Part shown: positions 4,585 through 5,814 of the stretch, piece by piece
Layout: each line of letters begins with the position of its first letter
Position numbering within the stretch: position 1 is the stretch's first letter
Assembly (NCBI GenBank): GCA_002359025.1
Contig: DEPZ01000017.1
Location: 1-5,814, forward strand
Direction: 5' to 3'
Length of the DNA stretch: 5,814 bases
Origin: Erysipelotrichaceae bacterium UBA3379
GTDB lineage: Bacteria > Bacillota_I > Bacilli_A > Erysipelotrichales > Coprobacillaceae
Translations under genes and position numbers: made by a program
The notes under the pieces: generated by a model
What the model was told of the DNA's origin: nothing
The model's input: the letters and a program-made list of their open reading frames with translations, nothing else
Database searches by the model: none

Positions 4585-5814
4585 CGATTCTAGCATCTTT
4601 TTAAGAAAACGTCCTGTATGACTCTTTTCATTTTTTGCAACTTTTTCAGGTGTCCCTGATACAACAATTGTACCACCATTATCTCCACCTTCCAATCCTA
4701 AATCAATAATATGATCAGCAACTTTAATCACATCTAAATTATGTTCAATTACAATCACAGTATCACCTTGATCAACAATACGATTTAATACATCGATTAA
4801 TCTTGCAACATCATGACTATGCAATCCAGTTGTTGGTTCATCTAATATATAAACTGTTTTACCAGTTGCTTTCTTTTGAAGTTCACTTGCTAATTTTACA
4901 CGTTGAGCTTCTCCTCCAGATAAAGTGGTTGCACTTTGGCCTAATTTGACATAGCCTAAACCAACATCATTGATCGTTTGTAATTTGGATTTAATACGTG
5001 GAAGATTATCAAAAAATTCTATAGAATCTTCAATTGTCATTTCTAAAACATCATAAATATTTTTACCCTTATATTCAACTTGTAATGTTTCTTCATTATA
5101 TCTTTTTCCACCACATTCTTCACATGGAACATAGACATCTGGTAAAAAGTGCATACTTATACGTTTCACTCCATCACCTTGACAAGCTTCACATCTTCCA
5201 CCTTTGACATTAAATGAGAATCTTCCTTTATCATACCCACGCATCTTAGCTTCTGGTGTTTTCGCAAACAAATCACGAATATCATCAAAAACTCCAGTGT
5301 AAGTTACAGGATTAGAACGTGGTGTTCTTCCAATTGGATCTTGTGAAACATCAATTAATTTATCAATATTTTCTAAGCCTAATATTTCTTTATGAGCTCC
5401 TGGTTTTTCTTTAGAATGATATATTTTGGCACGAACTGCTTTACATAAGATTTCATTAACCAAAGTAGATTTCCCACTTCCTGAAACACCAGTGACACAA
5501 ATAAACTTACCTAAAGGAAACTTCACATTAATATTCTTTAAGTTATTCTCTTTTGCACCTTTTACTTCAATAAATAAACCATTTCCCTTTCTTCTTTTCT
5601 TAGGCACAGGAATACGATATTCTCCAGATAAATACTTACCTGTAATAGAATGAGGGTTATGCATAACTTCTTCTGGTGTTCCAGCAGCAATGACCTTACC
5701 ACCATGAACACCTGCACCCGGACCAATATCAATAATATAATCCGATGCACGCATTGTATCTTCGTCATGTTCTACAACCAAGACACTATTACCTAAATCA
5801 CGCATATTACATAA
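4582..5814 (-). CDS. uvrA: Excinuclease ABC subunit A, C-terminal 410 residues (start beyond the right edge)
   Basis: UvrA is the damage-sensing ABC ATPase of UvrABC nucleotide excision repair. The reading frame is open to the last base (Leu-Cys-Asn precede the Met at 5805), so that Met is internal and about 55% of a typical 940-960-aa protein lies off the window. Visible, counting from that Met: the end of ATPase I with VVEHDEDT 10-17 and its H-loop; the Walker A of ATPase II, GVSGSGKST 106-114; the zinc-binding pair CEAC 205-208 and CEEC 228-231; the ABC signature LSGGEAQRV 295-303; Walker B YILDEPTTG 319-327; and the H-loop His355. All key residues are intact, so this is a working copy. 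It is the leading visible gene of the uvrA-hprK-lgt unit, whose promoter is not in the window. Confidence 0.97.
   Translation of the reverse strand, partial: LCNMRDLGNSVLVVEHDEDTMRASDYIIDIGPGAGVHGGKVIAAGTPEEVMHNPHSITGKYLSGEYRIPVPKKRRKGNGLFIEVKGAKENNLKNINVKFPLGKFICVTGVSGSGKSTLVNEILCKAVRAKIYHSKEKPGAHKEILGLENIDKLIDVSQDPIGRTPRSNPVTYTGVFDDIRDLFAKTPEAKMRGYDKGRFSFNVKGGRCEACQGDGVKRISMHFLPDVYVPCEECGGKRYNEETLQVEYKGKNIYDVLEMTIEDSIEFFDNLPRIKSKLQTINDVGLGYVKLGQSATTLSGGEAQRVKLASELQKKATGKTVYILDEPTTGLHSHDVARLIDVLNRIVDQGDTVIVIEHNLDVIKVADHIIDLGLEGGDNGGTIVVSGTPEKVAKNEKSHTGRFLKKMLES

Noticed and set aside
5426..5653. Plus-strand open frame of about 75 codons inside uvrA
   Set aside because: Antisense shadow of the uvrA Walker A region; no start signal and no recognisable protein.
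5562..5768. Second minus-strand open frame inside uvrA
   Set aside because: Out-of-frame shadow of uvrA, whose own frame carries all the conserved motifs.
5803..5805. ATG as the start of a separate short ABC protein
   Set aside because: The frame stays open to the window edge, and the residues around it match the interior of UvrA just before the VVEHDEDT motif, so it is an internal Met.

Overview
The window is compact, AT-rich bacterial chromosome. Every gene is on the minus strand, so transcription runs from high to low coordinates. Strong AAGGAGG-type ribosome binding sites, a strongly AT-biased codon choice, an HPr kinase/phosphorylase and the uvrA-hprK-lgt gene order point to a low-GC member of the Bacillota. 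An Erysipelotrichia/Coprobacillus-like gut bacterium is my best guess, from general protein and codon character rather than from any search.

Layout in order of transcription: the C-terminal part of uvrA (enters from the right edge, ends at 4582), hprK (4571-3639) and lgt (3636-2830) form one tightly packed unit that ends in a clear intrinsic terminator at 2820-2846. An extended -10 promoter right behind that terminator drives a stand-alone RelA/SpoT-type alarmone synthetase gene (2766-1699). A TATAAT promoter in the next short gap drives a two-gene unit: a PLP-dependent class I/II aminotransferase (1644-445) and, 2 nt after its stop, a MIF/phenylpyruvate-tautomerase-like protein (442-101). 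Finally the 5' part of a tRNA gene (26 to beyond the left edge) has its own extended -10 promoter.

How the genes fit together: uvrA (nucleotide excision repair), hprK (carbon catabolite control through HPr-Ser46) and lgt (lipoprotein lipidation) are unrelated housekeeping functions that are often neighbours in Bacillota. The aminotransferase and tautomerase make chemical sense as a pair: one produces 2-oxo acids such as arylpyruvates, and the other belongs to a family that interconverts the keto and enol forms of phenylpyruvate. The synthetase is the least ordinary gene. It keeps the (p)ppGpp-synthetase motifs, has no HD hydrolase domain, and carries a long C-terminal region I do not recognise.

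No stretch over 300 bases lacks a gene. I saw no mobile element, CRISPR array or prophage. I do not find strong evidence of a new multi-gene system; the findings below are the second-look items.
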